Positions 1 to 9,649 of a stretch of 56,390 nucleotides of DNA are shown here, piece by piece; position 1 is the stretch's first letter, and each line of letters opens with the position of its first letter. This DNA comes from Maricaulaceae bacterium (lineage in GTDB: Bacteria; Pseudomonadota; Alphaproteobacteria; Caulobacterales; Maricaulaceae), in contig JAHCJP010000008.1 in NCBI GenBank assembly GCA_026126205.1, positions 1-56,390 of the forward strand. The letters run 5' to 3'. Made by a program: the position numbers and the translations under genes. Below the pieces are notes generated by a model that did not search any database, was not told the origin of the DNA, and worked only from the letters and a program-made list of their open reading frames with translations.

Positions 1-83
1 ATTCAAAAGCCATCGCCTTGGGACGGATCGTCCGCACCGTGAGTAGAGGTCAAGGGAATCCAATCCCTTAGGTGATCTCTGCG

Positions 84-287
84 ATGGACATGCCGAACCC
101 GATCCACCCCGGGCATATGACGCCGGACGAGCGAATCGGGGAGGTCTGCAGGATTCTTGCGCGCGGGCTGGTTCGGCTCAAGGCACGCCAGTCAAGGCAA
201 GTATCTGGCGACCGCGGAGAAAGTTGCCTTCACTTCCCGCCCGACCGGAGCGGTCATGGAACTCCAATTTGCAAAGGAGACGCATGA
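84..287 (+). CDS. Small conserved protein of the alphaproteobacterial recombinase module
   Basis: A 67-residue product of unknown function. It has a TPDERIGEVCRILARGLVRL helix and a GESCLHFPPDRSGH segment, which I recognise as typical of short hypothetical proteins encoded just before DUF2924 and serine recombinase genes in Alphaproteobacteria (from memory, not searched). ATG at 84 is preferred to the in-frame GTG at 72 because AGGTG lies a suitable distance upstream. The stop overlaps the next start as ATGA (284-287), so the two are probably translationally coupled. No membrane segment or signal peptide is visible. Confidence 0.6.
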   Translation: MDMPNPIHPGHMTPDERIGEVCRILARGLVRLKARQSRQVSGDRGESCLHFPPDRSGHGTPICKGDA

Positions 288-736
288 CCATGACAGACAC
301 CGTGCTGGCTCGGCTGGCCGCATTGAAGACGACGCCGACGCCTGACCTCAAGAAGCAGTGGCGCGAACTCTTCGACACGGAGGCGCCGCCTTACAATCGG
401 CGCTTCCTCGAAAGCCGGCTCGCCTATCGGATCCAGGAATTGGCTTATGGCGGTTTGAAACCGGCGACCGTCGAACGCCTCGAATCTTTGGGCGAGCAGC
501 TCGACGGCGGCAACATCGTGCTGCGCCGGATCCGCGCCGACGACAAGCCGATCGCCGGCACGCGGCTGATCCGCGAGTGGCAGGGCGTCGAGCACACCGT
601 CACGGTGCTGAGCGACGGTTATGAATGGCAGGGGCGTCCCTACCGCTCGCTCTCCGCCATCGCGCGCGCCATCACCGGGACGCGCTGGAACGGCTGGGTC
701 TTTTTCGGCCTCAAGAATCGGCGAGACCAAGCATGA
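284..736 (+). CDS. DUF2924 domain-containing protein
   Basis: A 150-residue protein matching the DUF2924 family: an N-terminal LARLAALKT helix, the RRFLESRLAYRIQELAYGGL segment near residues 45-65, and the C-terminal YRSLSAIARAITGTRWNGW block that ends these proteins. That C-terminal block resembles a small DNA-interaction module of phage and transposon proteins, but no biochemical role is established. ATG 284 has AAAGGAG just upstream. Both ends overlap neighbours by ATGA (284-287 and 733-736). DUF2924 genes are habitually found directly before large serine recombinases in Alphaproteobacteria, which suggests an accessory role in recombination. Confidence 0.8.
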   Translation: MTMTDTVLARLAALKTTPTPDLKKQWRELFDTEAPPYNRRFLESRLAYRIQELAYGGLKPATVERLESLGEQLDGGNIVLRRIRADDKPIAGTRLIREWQGVEHTVTVLSDGYEWQGRPYRSLSAIARAITGTRWNGWVFFGLKNRRDQA

Positions 737-2064
737 CGAAATCGCCTGCATCCGCCAAACCCATCCGGAAGCTGCGCTGCGCGGTCTATACGCGCAAGTC
801 GACGGAAGAAGGGCTGGAGATGGAATTCAACAGCCTCGACGCTCAGCGCGAGGCTTGTGAGGCCTATATCGCCAGCCAGAAGGCCGAAGGCTGGGTGCAC
901 TATCCTGAGTCCTATGATGACGGCGGCTTCTCGGGCGGGACGCTCGACCGGCCTGCGCTGAAGCGCCTGCTCGCCGACATTGAGGACGGCCGGATCGACG
1001 TTGTCGTGGTCTACAAGATTGATCGGCTCAGCCGCTCGCTGATGGATTTCGCCAAGCTGGTCGAGGTGTTCGATCGCGGCGGCGTTACCTTCGTCAGCGT
1101 GACCCAGTCGTTCAACACCACGACGTCCATGGGGCGGCTTACGCTCAACATCCTGCTCAGCTTCGCCCAGTTCGAGCGGGAGGTGATCGGCGAGCGCATC
1201 CGTGACAAGATCGCCGCCTCGCGCAAGCGCGGCATGTGGATGGGCGGCTTCGTGCCGCTCGGCTACGAGGTCAGGGACCGCAAGCTGGTGATCAATGATG
1301 CCGAGGCCGCGACGGTCCGGATGATCTTCGAGCGCTTCGTCGAGGTGGGTTCGGCGACGGCGCTGGCTCGGGCGCTCGCCGCCGAGGGTGTGCGGACGCG
1401 GCGCGGACGGCTCGTCGACAAGGGCTTCCTCTACAAACTGCTCAACAACCGGGTCTATATCGGGGACGCCGTGCACAAGGGCACGGCCTATCCCGGCGAG
1501 CACGAAGCCATCATCACGCGCGCCTTGTGGGACAAGGTGCACGGAATCCTGCGCGAGAGCCCAAGGGTGCGCGCCGGCCGGACACGCGCCGCGACACCGG
1601 CCCTGCTGAAGGGCCTCATCTTCGGGCCGACCGGCTGCGCCATGACGCCGACGCACACGCGACGCGGCGACAAGCTCTACCGCTACTATGTCAGCCAGTC
1701 GGTCCTGAAGCGCGGCGCCGATGCCTGCCCGGTGGGGCGCGTGCCCGCCGCCGAGATCGAGGGCGCGGTTGTCGACCAGCTGCGCGGCCTCCTTGGCACC
1801 CCGGAGGTGATCGTCGGCACATGGCGATCGGCGCGGCGCGAGATCGATGGTCTTTCCGAGGCTGAAGTCAGGGAAGCTCTGGAAGGGCTGGATCCGCTGT
1901 GGGACGAGCTGTTCCCGGCCGAGCAGGCGCGCGTCGTCCAGCTCCTTGTCGAGCGCGTCGATGTCGGACAGGGAGGCGTCGACATTCGCCTCCGCGTCGA
2001 TGGGCTGGCTCGTCTAGTTCATGAGCTTGGCGGCAAGGCCGACGATCCGCGGAGGGCAGCATGA
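733..2064 (+). CDS. Large serine recombinase (resolvase/invertase superfamily)
   Basis: A 443-residue site-specific DNA recombinase. The N-terminal resolvase domain (about 14-165) shows the catalytic serine in Y-T-R-K-S (Ser23), the YKIDRLSRS motif and the FAQFERE-x-I-x-ERIRDK helix. The Recombinase domain follows (about 185-300), then a zinc-ribbon-like region near 320-370. There the expected cysteines are largely lost (GLIFGPTGCAM), so zinc binding is doubtful. The start overlaps the DUF2924 stop as ATGA, and the stop overlaps the next gene the same way. It could move the island or be a resident module; no att site can be assigned. Serine recombinases seldom use tRNA genes, so it may not be the enzyme that placed the island at tRNA-Ser. 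Confidence 0.93.
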   Translation: MTKSPASAKPIRKLRCAVYTRKSTEEGLEMEFNSLDAQREACEAYIASQKAEGWVHYPESYDDGGFSGGTLDRPALKRLLADIEDGRIDVVVVYKIDRLSRSLMDFAKLVEVFDRGGVTFVSVTQSFNTTTSMGRLTLNILLSFAQFEREVIGERIRDKIAASRKRGMWMGGFVPLGYEVRDRKLVINDAEAATVRMIFERFVEVGSATALARALAAEGVRTRRGRLVDKGFLYKLLNNRVYIGDAVHKGTAYPGEHEAIITRALWDKVHGILRESPRVRAGRTRAATPALLKGLIFGPTGCAMTPTHTRRGDKLYRYYVSQSVLKRGADACPVGRVPAAEIEGAVVDQLRGLLGTPEVIVGTWRSARREIDGLSEAEVREALEGLDPLWDELFPAEQARVVQLLVERVDVGQGGVDIRLRVDGLARLVHELGGKADDPRRAA

Positions 2065-2468
2065 GAGCCGGTGACGCCACCACCGATGACGGGCGCACGC
2101 TGACAGTCCGTGTTCCCCTGACCGTCCGGAAGCGCGGCGGGCGCAAGCAGGTGGTGATGCCCGACGGGGCATGTTGGGGCCAGCCCCGCCCGCGCATCGA
2201 CAACACCATGGTCAAGGCGATCGCCCGGGCCCACCGCTGGAAGCGCCTCATGGAGAGCGGCCGATTCGCCTCTGTGACCGAGCTGGCCGAAGCGGAGAAG
2301 ATCAACCAGTCCTACCTGTGCCGGGTCCTGCGCCTGACCCTGCTGGCCCCGGACATCGTCGAGGCGATTCTCGACGGCAGGCAGCCAGCCGGCCTTCAGA
2401 TGGACGCCCTGCTGAGACCCTTCCCCAGCGAGTGGATGGCTCAGCGGCAGCACATCCTCGACCGATAA
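2061..2468 (+). CDS. HTH-containing recombinase-associated protein
   Basis: A 135-residue basic protein, last of the ATGA-coupled chain. Residues about 70-105 (FASVTELAEAEKINQSYLCR) look like a helix-turn-helix of the kind found in ParB/KorB and at the C-termini of some recombinases. The N-terminus has LTVRVPLTVRKRGGRK followed by a short linker. A protein of this pattern commonly follows serine recombinase genes in Alphaproteobacteria, either separate or fused. It probably binds DNA, perhaps to direct or control the recombinase; that role is inferred from context only. Confidence 0.7.
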   Translation: MRAGDATTDDGRTLTVRVPLTVRKRGGRKQVVMPDGACWGQPRPRIDNTMVKAIARAHRWKRLMESGRFASVTELAEAEKINQSYLCRVLRLTLLAPDIVEAILDGRQPAGLQMDALLRPFPSEWMAQRQHILDR

Positions 2469-2550
2469 TTGCCTCCTCGAAGCCACTTTCTCTGGCGGAC
2501 GTCGGCAATGTCTGGCATCCTTTGCCATCAACTCCATGAAGGGCCGGTCC

Positions 2551-2745
2551 ATGCCGGACGAGATTCTAACGCTGCCGGAGGTGGCCCAATTGCTCAAGGT
2601 CGCTGAGAAGACCGTCTACACCATGGCTCAAAAGAGCCAGCTGCCGGCTTTCAAGGTACGCGGGCAGTGGCGATTCAAGCGTGATGATATCGACCGCTGG
2701 ATAGAGCAACAGAAGGCTGCGTCACGCAATGGGGGAGCAGACTAG
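2551..2745 (+). CDS. Excisionase-type helix-turn-helix protein
   Basis: A 64-residue DNA-binding protein of the HTH_17/MerR-like excisionase family. The signature is LTLPEVAQLLKVAEKTVYTM, followed by LPAFKVRGQWRFKRDDIDRW, with the RGQWRF wing typical of this fold. ATG 2551 is preferred to the in-frame ATG at 2536, which lacks a ribosome site; AGGG precedes 2551. It stands directly before the helicase operon and is probably its regulator rather than a true excisionase, although an excision role for the island cannot be excluded. The stop lies three bases before the next ATG. Confidence 0.85.
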   Translation: MPDEILTLPEVAQLLKVAEKTVYTMAQKSQLPAFKVRGQWRFKRDDIDRWIEQQKAASRNGGAD

Positions 2746-2748
2746 CCA

Positions 2749-2952
2749 ATGGCCAAGCTCTCCCCAGCGAAGGTCGAACATCAAATCTACGGCGAAGTCG
2801 ACATCCTACGCCGCGAGGAGACGGACGTTGTCATCTACAAGGATTTCATCTTCGGAATGCGGTTCTCAAAGCTGACATCTAATGTGTTGCCTGCCTCGCG
2901 CGACAGCCTCACCAGAACCAGGCGAGAGCCCATCACAAGATGCCGATTCTGA
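2749..2952 (+). CDS. Short ORF of unknown function between HTH gene and helicase gene
   Basis: A 67-residue ORF beginning three bases after the HTH gene and ending 13 bases before the helicase start. The first 40 residues (IYGEVDILRREETDVVIY region) look protein-like; the last 20 are arginine-rich and unlike any fold I know. It could be a real small operon member, a truncated gene, or a leader whose translation couples the HTH gene to the helicase. I do not recognise a family. Confidence 0.4.
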   Translation: MAKLSPAKVEHQIYGEVDILRREETDVVIYKDFIFGMRFSKLTSNVLPASRDSLTRTRREPITRCRF

Positions 2953-2965
2953 GAGGAAGTGAGAA

Positions 2966-5900
2966 TTGCCGCGTATTTTCGACAACATAGAGAACGGACT
3001 TCTTCCAGCGCTGCGGGAAACGCTGGCCGTCTCCGGACGCGGTGACTTTTGCGTCGGCTATTTCAATCTCCGGGGCTGGAAGTCGATTGACGATCTCATC
3101 TCCAACTGGTCTGGCAGGACAGGCGAGCAATGCCGACTTCTGGTCGGTATGCAAAGACTCCCTGATGAGGAACTGAAAATCGGACTATCCATCGCATCCC
3201 ACGAAGAGCCGCTCGACAACCAAACCGCACTTCGTCTCAAGCGGAAGCTCGCGGAAGATTTCCGGGTTCAGTTGACGGTTGGAATGCCGACCAATGCCGA
3301 CGAAGTGGGACTGCGCCGTTTGGCTGATCAACTAAGATCGGGCAAGGTCGTCGTTAAGCTGTTTCTCAAGCATCCGCTTCACGCAAAACTCTATCTCCTT
3401 TTCCGCCCCGATCCGAACAACCCGATCACGGGATTCCTTGGAAGCAGCAATCTGACCCTTTCCGGGCTCTCGAAGCAGGGTGAACTGAATGTTGACGTTC
3501 TCGACCACGACGCCACGCAGAAGCTAGCCAAATGGTTTGATGATCGCTGGACCGACCGCTGGTGCCTCGACATCACTGCCGAATTGATCGAGGTCATCGA
3601 AGAGAGCTGGGCGCGGAAAGTACCACTCGATCCGTACGTGATCTACGTCAAGATGGCTTATCACCTTGCCCAAGAGGCGCGGGCGGGCCTAAACGAATTT
3701 CGGATACCACCAGAATTTGGCAAGCGGCTCTTCGCGTATCAAGAAGCGGCAGTGAAGATCGCGGCGCATCACCTCAACAAGCGTGGCGGCGTCCTGATCG
3801 GCGACGTGGTGGGCCTCGGCAAGACCCTCATGGCGACGGCGCTGGCCAAGATTTTTCAGGACGATCACTTTACGGAAACGTTGATTATCTGCCCGAAGAA
3901 CCTTGTGAAGATGTGGGAAGATTATGTTTCAGAGTATCGCCTGCTGGCAAAAGTGCTTTCGGTCACCCGGGTCACGCGGGAGCTTCCCGAGCTTCGGAGA
4001 TATCGGGTTGTGCTTATCGACGAGAGCCACAATCTTCGGAACCGTGAGGGGAAGCGATACCGGGCCATCCAGGAATACCTCGCGGAGAATGAGAGCCGCT
4101 GCATCCTCCTTTCGGCGACGCCTTATAACAAGACCTACGGCGACCTATCGAACCAACTCAGGCTGTTTGTGCCAGAGGATCGGGACATAGGTATCCGTCC
4201 CGAGCGCCTGCTTCAGGATATTGGCGAAACCGAGTTCGTCCGGCGCCACCAAGCGCCCGTGCGATCCCTCGCCGCATTTGAGAAGAGCGACCATGCCGAC
4301 GACTGGCGGGAGCTGATGCGCCTATACATGGTTCGTCGGACCCGCACGTTTATTCAGGACAACTACGCCAAGACCGATCCTGCAACCGGACGAAAGTTTT
4401 TGACGTTTGAAGATGGAACGCGCTCCTACTTTCCCGAGCGTGTGCCGCGCACACTGCGATTCCAAATCAAGGACAAGGACACCAGCGACCAATATGCAAG
4501 GCTCTACGCTACGCCCGTCGTAGATGCGATCAACCAAATGTATTTGCCGCGCTATGGCCTCGGCAACTACGTGGCGCCGAAACCACATAAACCGCCCACG
4601 TTGAATGAAGCCAAGCAATTGGATGACCTATCCCGTGCAGGCAAGCGTCTCATGGGCTTTTGCCGAACGAATCTTTTTAAGCGCCTGGAAAGCAGCGGGG
4701 AGGCATTCCAGCAGTCGCTGGAGCGCCATGTCCTTCGAAACTACGTCTTCCTCCATGCGATCGAGCACGGCCTTCCCCTGCCACTGGGAACGCAGGACGC
4801 TGGTCTTCTAGACACCGCAAGCTACGACGAGGATTTCGACGACCCGAGCGCCGATGCCGAGTTGTTCAACGAGGGGGAGGACGAGAATGAACAGGAAGCG
4901 GAAGAGCTACGCCTGACTGACGAAGCAGCCTTCCGAGCGAAAGCGGCGGAAGTCTATGAGCTCTACTCAAACCAATACAGGAAGCGCTTCAAGTGGCTTC
5001 GACCAGACCTCTTCGTTGCGCAACTGAAGAAAGACCTTACAACCGACAGCTCTCGCCTGATCAAGATCATCCAGGATTGCGGTCACTGGGAGCCTGCGCG
5101 GGACTCAAAGCTTGCCGCCCTTTTCGATCTCATCACCAAGAAACATCCGAAGGAGAAGATCATCGTCTTCTCCCAGTTTGCCGATACCGTCCGCTATCTC
5201 GGGCGGCAATTGAAGGACCGAGGAGTCAATTCGCTCGCGGCGGTCTCTGGCGAAACCACCGATCCCACGAGCTTCGCATGGCGGTTCAGCCCGAACAGCA
5301 ACAACAAGCGGGACAAGATCAAGGCTCAAGACGAGCTCCGTGTCCTGCTCGCCACCGACGTTTTGAGCGAAGGCCAGAACCTTCAGGACGCGGCTATCAT
5401 CGTGAATTACGACCTGCCCTGGGCAATCATCCGGCTCATCCAGCGTGCGGGCCGCGTTGATCGCATCGGGCAGAAAGCCGAGGAAATCCTTTGCTACTCG
5501 TTCCTTCCGGCGGACGGTGTCGAGCGGCTGATCCAGTTACGTTCGCGCGTGCGTCAGCGCCTCAAGGAAAACGCCGAGGTGGTTGGCACCGACGAAGCCT
5601 TCTTCGAGGACGAGGACGAACACAAGGAGCTGGCCGATCTCTATAACGAGAAAGCCGGCATCCTTGATGGCGAGGCCGACACCGAGGTCGATCTGGCGTC
5701 ATACGCCTACCAGATATGGAAGAACGCTATCGACGCGGACCCGGCGCTTCAGAAAGCCATCCCCGAACTGCCGTCCGTTGTCTATTCGTCGAAGGCATAC
5801 GCGCCGCAGGAAGGGAGGCCGAACGGCGTCCTTGTCTATCTGCGCACCTTGCAAGGCAATGACGCTCTGGCCTGGGTTGGGAAGGATGGTACCAACGTCA

Positions 5901-6352
5901 CCCAATCCCAATTCGAGATTCTGAAGATCGCGGCTTGTGAACCCAATACTCCGGCCCTCCCGCGCCAGGAGGATCATCATGCGTTGGTTGCTAAGGGTGT
6001 GGAGCATATCGCAGCGGAGGAGAAGCAGGTTGGGGGTCAGCTTGGTCGCCCATCGGGCGCGCGCTTCCGAACCTATGAACGGCTCAAACGATATGCCGAG
6101 AAGGTGAAGGGTACGCTGTTTGAGTTGCCCGAACTTGGCAAGGCGATCGAGGAAATCTATCGACATCCGCTTCGCCAATCGGCCATCGATACGTTGAACC
6201 GGCAGATGAAGGCCGGCATCGACGACGACAAGCTCGCGGAGCTCGTCATGGCGCTCCGCGAAGAGGACCGGCTCTGCCTGATCCAGGACGAAGAGCAAAC
6301 TGGCGAGCCGCAGATCATCTGCTCGCTTGGCCTGGCGCCGCTAGCGGTTTGA
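2966..6352 (+). CDS. PLD-domain/SNF2-family helicase fusion
   Basis: A 1128-residue protein joining a nuclease-like and a helicase module. The N-terminal domain (about 1-215) has one phospholipase D motif, HAKLYLLF (His139, Lys141), followed by GSSN. The SNF2-type helicase has Walker [10 protein letters not shown] (Lys286), a DESH box at 352-355, motif SQFADTV, and motif [13 protein letters not shown] from 826. An acidic insert near 620-650 separates the RecA-like lobes, and about 200 C-terminal residues are unassigned. The start is TTG behind AGAGGAAGTGAG. This architecture recurs in restriction-like and DISARM-like defence loci, where the helicase translocates on DNA and the PLD domain may cut. 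The methyltransferase gene follows after 15 bases. A single HKD motif implies the PLD part works as a dimer. Confidence 0.9.
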   Translation: MPRIFDNIENGLLPALRETLAVSGRGDFCVGYFNLRGWKSIDDLISNWSGRTGEQCRLLVGMQRLPDEELKIGLSIASHEEPLDNQTALRLKRKLAEDFRVQLTVGMPTNADEVGLRRLADQLRSGKVVVKLFLKHPLHAKLYLLFRPDPNNPITGFLGSSNLTLSGLSKQGELNVDVLDHDATQKLAKWFDDRWTDRWCLDITAELIEVIEESWARKVPLDPYVIYVKMAYHLAQEARAGLNEFRIPPEFGKRLFAYQEAAVKIAAHHLNKRGGVLIGDVVGLGKTLMATALAKIFQDDHFTETLIICPKNLVKMWEDYVSEYRLLAKVLSVTRVTRELPELRRYRVVLIDESHNLRNREGKRYRAIQEYLAENESRCILLSATPYNKTYGDLSNQLRLFVPEDRDIGIRPERLLQDIGETEFVRRHQAPVRSLAAFEKSDHADDWRELMRLYMVRRTRTFIQDNYAKTDPATGRKFLTFEDGTRSYFPERVPRTLRFQIKDKDTSDQYARLYATPVVDAINQMYLPRYGLGNYVAPKPHKPPTLNEAKQLDDLSRAGKRLMGFCRTNLFKRLESSGEAFQQSLERHVLRNYVFLHAIEHGLPLPLGTQDAGLLDTASYDEDFDDPSADAELFNEGEDENEQEAEELRLTDEAAFRAKAAEVYELYSNQYRKRFKWLRPDLFVAQLKKDLTTDSSRLIKIIQDCGHWEPARDSKLAALFDLITKKHPKEKIIVFSQFADTVRYLGRQLKDRGVNSLAAVSGETTDPTSFAWRFSPNSNNKRDKIKAQDELRVLLATDVLSEGQNLQDAAIIVNYDLPWAIIRLIQRAGRVDRIGQKAEEILCYSFLPADGVERLIQLRSRVRQRLKENAEVVGTDEAFFEDEDEHKELADLYNEKAGILDGEADTEVDLASYAYQIWKNAIDADPALQKAIPELPSVVYSSKAYAPQEGRPNGVLVYLRTLQGNDALAWVGKDGTNVTQSQFEILKIAACEPNTPALPRQEDHHALVAKGVEHIAAEEKQVGGQLGRPSGARFRTYERLKRYAEKVKGTLFELPELGKAIEEIYRHPLRQSAIDTLNRQMKAGIDDDKLAELVMALREEDRLCLIQDEEQTGEPQIICSLGLAPLAV

Positions 6353-6367
6353 GAAAGGGGCGGGGGG

Positions 6368-9300
6368 ATGGATTTCAACACGGCGAATGCCAAGGGCCTA
6401 CTGGAACGGTTCGACTTCATGACGCTGTTCGTCAATGAGTTGGGCTGGGATCGGCACAGCGCCGCTCTCCCGATCGAGATTTCCGGCACGTCCTATGGGT
6501 TGAAAGCGATCGCGGAGAAACGCGGGATGGTCGCCTGGCTTTGCGACGCGCCCGCCGACCGATCCATCCCAGACCGGGCAACCCGGAAGAAGATCGAGCA
6601 TCAGGTCGCCAAGACCACCCTTGAGCACTTGATCATATTCACCGACGCGAAGCGCGCCGAGCAGGTTTGGTGCTGGGCGCGCCGCGAAACCGGCAAGCCA
6701 GCATCGGTGCCCGAGCATTTCTGGTACGCCTCATCCGGCAATCGGGGCTTCCTCCAAAAGCTTGCTGCGATCGCCTTCTCTTTGGAGGAGGAAGAAAGCC
6801 TAACGCTGGTCGATGTTACGGCACGAGCACGGGTCGCCTTCGATGTCGAGCGCGTCACCAAGCGCTTCTACGACCAATTCAAGACCGAACACAAAACCTT
6901 CCTCGACTTCATTGAGGGCATCACCGACGTGGCCGACCGCGAGTGGTATGCCTCGTTGATGCTGAACCGCCTGATGTTCATTTATTTCATGCAGCGCAAG
7001 GGTTTCCTGAACGGGGAACGTGACTATCTACGCAACCGCCTTGAACAGTGCCGCAAGGAGAAGGGGCGCGACAAGTTTTATTCATTCTATAGCTATTTCC
7101 TCCTGCGTTTGTTCCACGAGGGTCTTGGTGGAAAAAAGCGGAATACGGAACTCGAAAATCTGCTCGGTCGTATTCCCTATTTGAACGGCGGCCTGTTCGA
7201 GCCCCATCCGATCGAAGAGCAATACCCCAAGATTGCGATTCCGGACGAAGCCTTCACGCGCATCTTCAACTACTTCGACCGCTATCAATGGCATCTCGAC
7301 GAGCGCCCGTTGCGCAACGACAACGAGATCAACCCGGATGTTCTCGGCTACATATTCGAGAAATATATCAATCAGAAGCAGATGGGGGCCTACTACACGA
7401 AGGAGGACATCACCGAATACATTTCCAAGAACACGGTGATCCCCTTCCTGTTCGATGCCGCGAAGGCCAAATGCAAGGTTGCCTTCGAGAGCCCCGGCGG
7501 GCCGACGATCTGGGACCATTTGCGTGACGATCCGGATCGGTACATCTACGCGGCCGTCAAGCACGGCGCGGAACAGGCGCTTCCACCCGAGATCGCGGCC
7601 GGCATTGAAGATGTCTCAGCGCGCACGCAGTGGAACCAGAAGGCGCCCGCCGAGTTCGCATTGCCCACCGAGATCTGGCGCGAGGTCGTGGCACGTCGTG
7701 CACGCTATGCGAAAGTGCGGGCGGAGCTTGCAGCGGGCGAAGTCCGGGAGATCAATGATCTCATCACCCTCAATCTCGATATCCGGCAGTTTGCTCAGGA
7801 TGTGATCGAACGCTCGGAAGGGCCGGAATTGCTGCGCGCCTTCTGGAAGTCGATCGAGGGCGTCACCGTGCTCGACCCGACTTGCGGGTCAGGCGCGTTC
7901 CTCTTCGCGGCCTTGAATATCCTCGAGCCGCTGTATGAGACCTGCCTCGACCGGATGGAGGCTTTCGTTGCTGATCTGGACCGAGCCGATCCGCAGCATG
8001 ATCCGAAGAAATTCAAGGATTTCAAGGACACGTTGGCGAAAGTCGCCGTCCATCCGAACGCGCGCTATTTCACGCTGAAGAGCATCATTCTGAACAACCT
8101 CTTCGGCGTCGACATCATGGAAGAGGCGGTCGAGATCTGTAAGCTCCGCATGTTCCTGAAACTTGCGGCACAGGTCGATCCTGACCTTAGTCACGAGAAT
8201 CTTGGCATCGAGCCGTTGCCAGATATCGACTTCAATGTCCGCGCCGGAAACACCCTAGTCGGCTACGCCACGTACGATGACGTGAAGGCCGCTCTTATGA
8301 GCAAACTCGATCTTGACAATGCACTCGACGCAATTTCCGCAAGTGCAGCCGATCTTCAGCAGACCTTTGATGCCTTCCGCGCGCGGCAAATGGAGGGGGA
8401 CGGCTCGGTTCCCTCCGGAGACAAGACCATTCTCCGTCAGCGCCTAACGAAGCTCAAGAACGAATTAGATCGTCACCTCGCTGCCGAATTTGGCGTAAAC
8501 AGCGCCAACACTTCTGCCTACGCAAGTTGGCTGAAATCTCACGAGCCTTTTCACTGGTTCGTTGAATATCACGGCATCATGCAGAACGGCGGCTTTGATG
8601 TCTTGATAGGCAATCCGCCTTACGTTGCCGCCCCAAAGGTTCGGAAACTCTACAATGTTCGTGGCCTTAGGACTACGGACGCTCCTGACATCTACGCGTG
8701 GGTTCTTGAACGCGCGACCAACTTGCTCGCAGCAACGGGGCGCTCCGGAATGATCGTTCCGCTTAGCCTGACATTTAGCGCGGAGTTCGATAGCGTCAGA
8801 AAACTCCTCTACTCAAGCTATGCCGCAAATTGGTTCTCGTCTTTTGGGAGAATTCCTGCTGCCCTCTTTAGCCATGACGTGCGCGTGCGCAATACGATAC
8901 ACCTTGGCACCAAAGCTGCGGACCGACCACTGAATCACACGACACGTCTGCATCGATGGTTTGACGCGTATCGATCATCGCTGCTGCCGATGATGAGTTA
9001 CGGTGCGTTTCAGCCAAGTTTGTGGGGATCGCGCGTCCCGAAGCTCGAAAGCCAACCATTGATCGCGGCTTATGAAGCGCAACTACAGAACCCCCAAAAT
9101 CGAATGGATCGCATCGTATCGAAACGATCGACTCGCTACGCGTTGAATTTCAAGAAGACGGCATACAATTGGTTGAACTACTGTAGAGAACTCCCACCGT
9201 GCTACGACAGCGCCGGGAAGCGCGTTGAACATACTAAGTTTGGCCGACTCTTTTTTGAGAGTGAAGAAGACCAAGAACTCGGAATGCTAATCGCTAACGG

Positions 9301-9649
9301 CAAATTGATGCTCATATATTGGTTCGCGATTGGAGACGATTTTGACGTTACGCGTTGGAATTTTACCGAGTTCCCGATGAGCATGTCGCAGTTGACACGC
9401 GAGCAACGTCTTGGCCTACGCGCTCTCGTGTCAGACCTTGAAAGCGCGATGTCGGCCAACATCCAATTCAAGCTGAACGCTGGCAAGAGGGTGGGGAACT
9501 TTAATCTCGCTCGTTGCCGCGATGTGACGGATCGGTCCGATCGGCTATTTGCATCGGCAATTGGCTTTGATCGCCTGTGGGATGATATCGAACTCTACTA
9601 TAACCAAACCGTCCGGACGGACTTCAGCGACGATCTGGAGGAAGAGTGA
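6368..9649 (+). CDS. Eco57I-class N6-adenine DNA methyltransferase (restriction/defence type)
   Basis: A 1093-residue protein. SAM-binding motif I is DPTCGSGAF (Asp503) and catalytic motif IV is NPPY (749-752), marking an amino-methyltransferase acting on adenine. Residues 1-160 form an uncharacterised domain. The stretch around VERVTKRFYDQF and WYASLMLNRLMFIYFMQRKG resembles the N-terminal helical part of PglX/type IIG-like enzymes. The C-terminal 340 residues after NPPY should hold target recognition. Codon use becomes visibly AT-richer from about nt 8290, so this half may have been exchanged as a unit. It probably methylates self DNA while the helicase and nuclease partners act on unmodified DNA. 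The TGA overlaps the next ATG by one base. Confidence 0.92.
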   Translation: MDFNTANAKGLLERFDFMTLFVNELGWDRHSAALPIEISGTSYGLKAIAEKRGMVAWLCDAPADRSIPDRATRKKIEHQVAKTTLEHLIIFTDAKRAEQVWCWARRETGKPASVPEHFWYASSGNRGFLQKLAAIAFSLEEEESLTLVDVTARARVAFDVERVTKRFYDQFKTEHKTFLDFIEGITDVADREWYASLMLNRLMFIYFMQRKGFLNGERDYLRNRLEQCRKEKGRDKFYSFYSYFLLRLFHEGLGGKKRNTELENLLGRIPYLNGGLFEPHPIEEQYPKIAIPDEAFTRIFNYFDRYQWHLDERPLRNDNEINPDVLGYIFEKYINQKQMGAYYTKEDITEYISKNTVIPFLFDAAKAKCKVAFESPGGPTIWDHLRDDPDRYIYAAVKHGAEQALPPEIAAGIEDVSARTQWNQKAPAEFALPTEIWREVVARRARYAKVRAELAAGEVREINDLITLNLDIRQFAQDVIERSEGPELLRAFWKSIEGVTVLDPTCGSGAFLFAALNILEPLYETCLDRMEAFVADLDRADPQHDPKKFKDFKDTLAKVAVHPNARYFTLKSIILNNLFGVDIMEEAVEICKLRMFLKLAAQVDPDLSHENLGIEPLPDIDFNVRAGNTLVGYATYDDVKAALMSKLDLDNALDAISASAADLQQTFDAFRARQMEGDGSVPSGDKTILRQRLTKLKNELDRHLAAEFGVNSANTSAYASWLKSHEPFHWFVEYHGIMQNGGFDVLIGNPPYVAAPKVRKLYNVRGLRTTDAPDIYAWVLERATNLLAATGRSGMIVPLSLTFSAEFDSVRKLLYSSYAANWFSSFGRIPAALFSHDVRVRNTIHLGTKAADRPLNHTTRLHRWFDAYRSSLLPMMSYGAFQPSLWGSRVPKLESQPLIAAYEAQLQNPQNRMDRIVSKRSTRYALNFKKTAYNWLNYCRELPPCYDSAGKRVEHTKFGRLFFESEEDQELGMLIANGKLMLIYWFAIGDDFDVTRWNFTEFPMSMSQLTREQRLGLRALVSDLESAMSANIQFKLNAGKRVGNFNLARCRDVTDRSDRLFASAIGFDRLWDDIELYYNQTVRTDFSDDLEEE

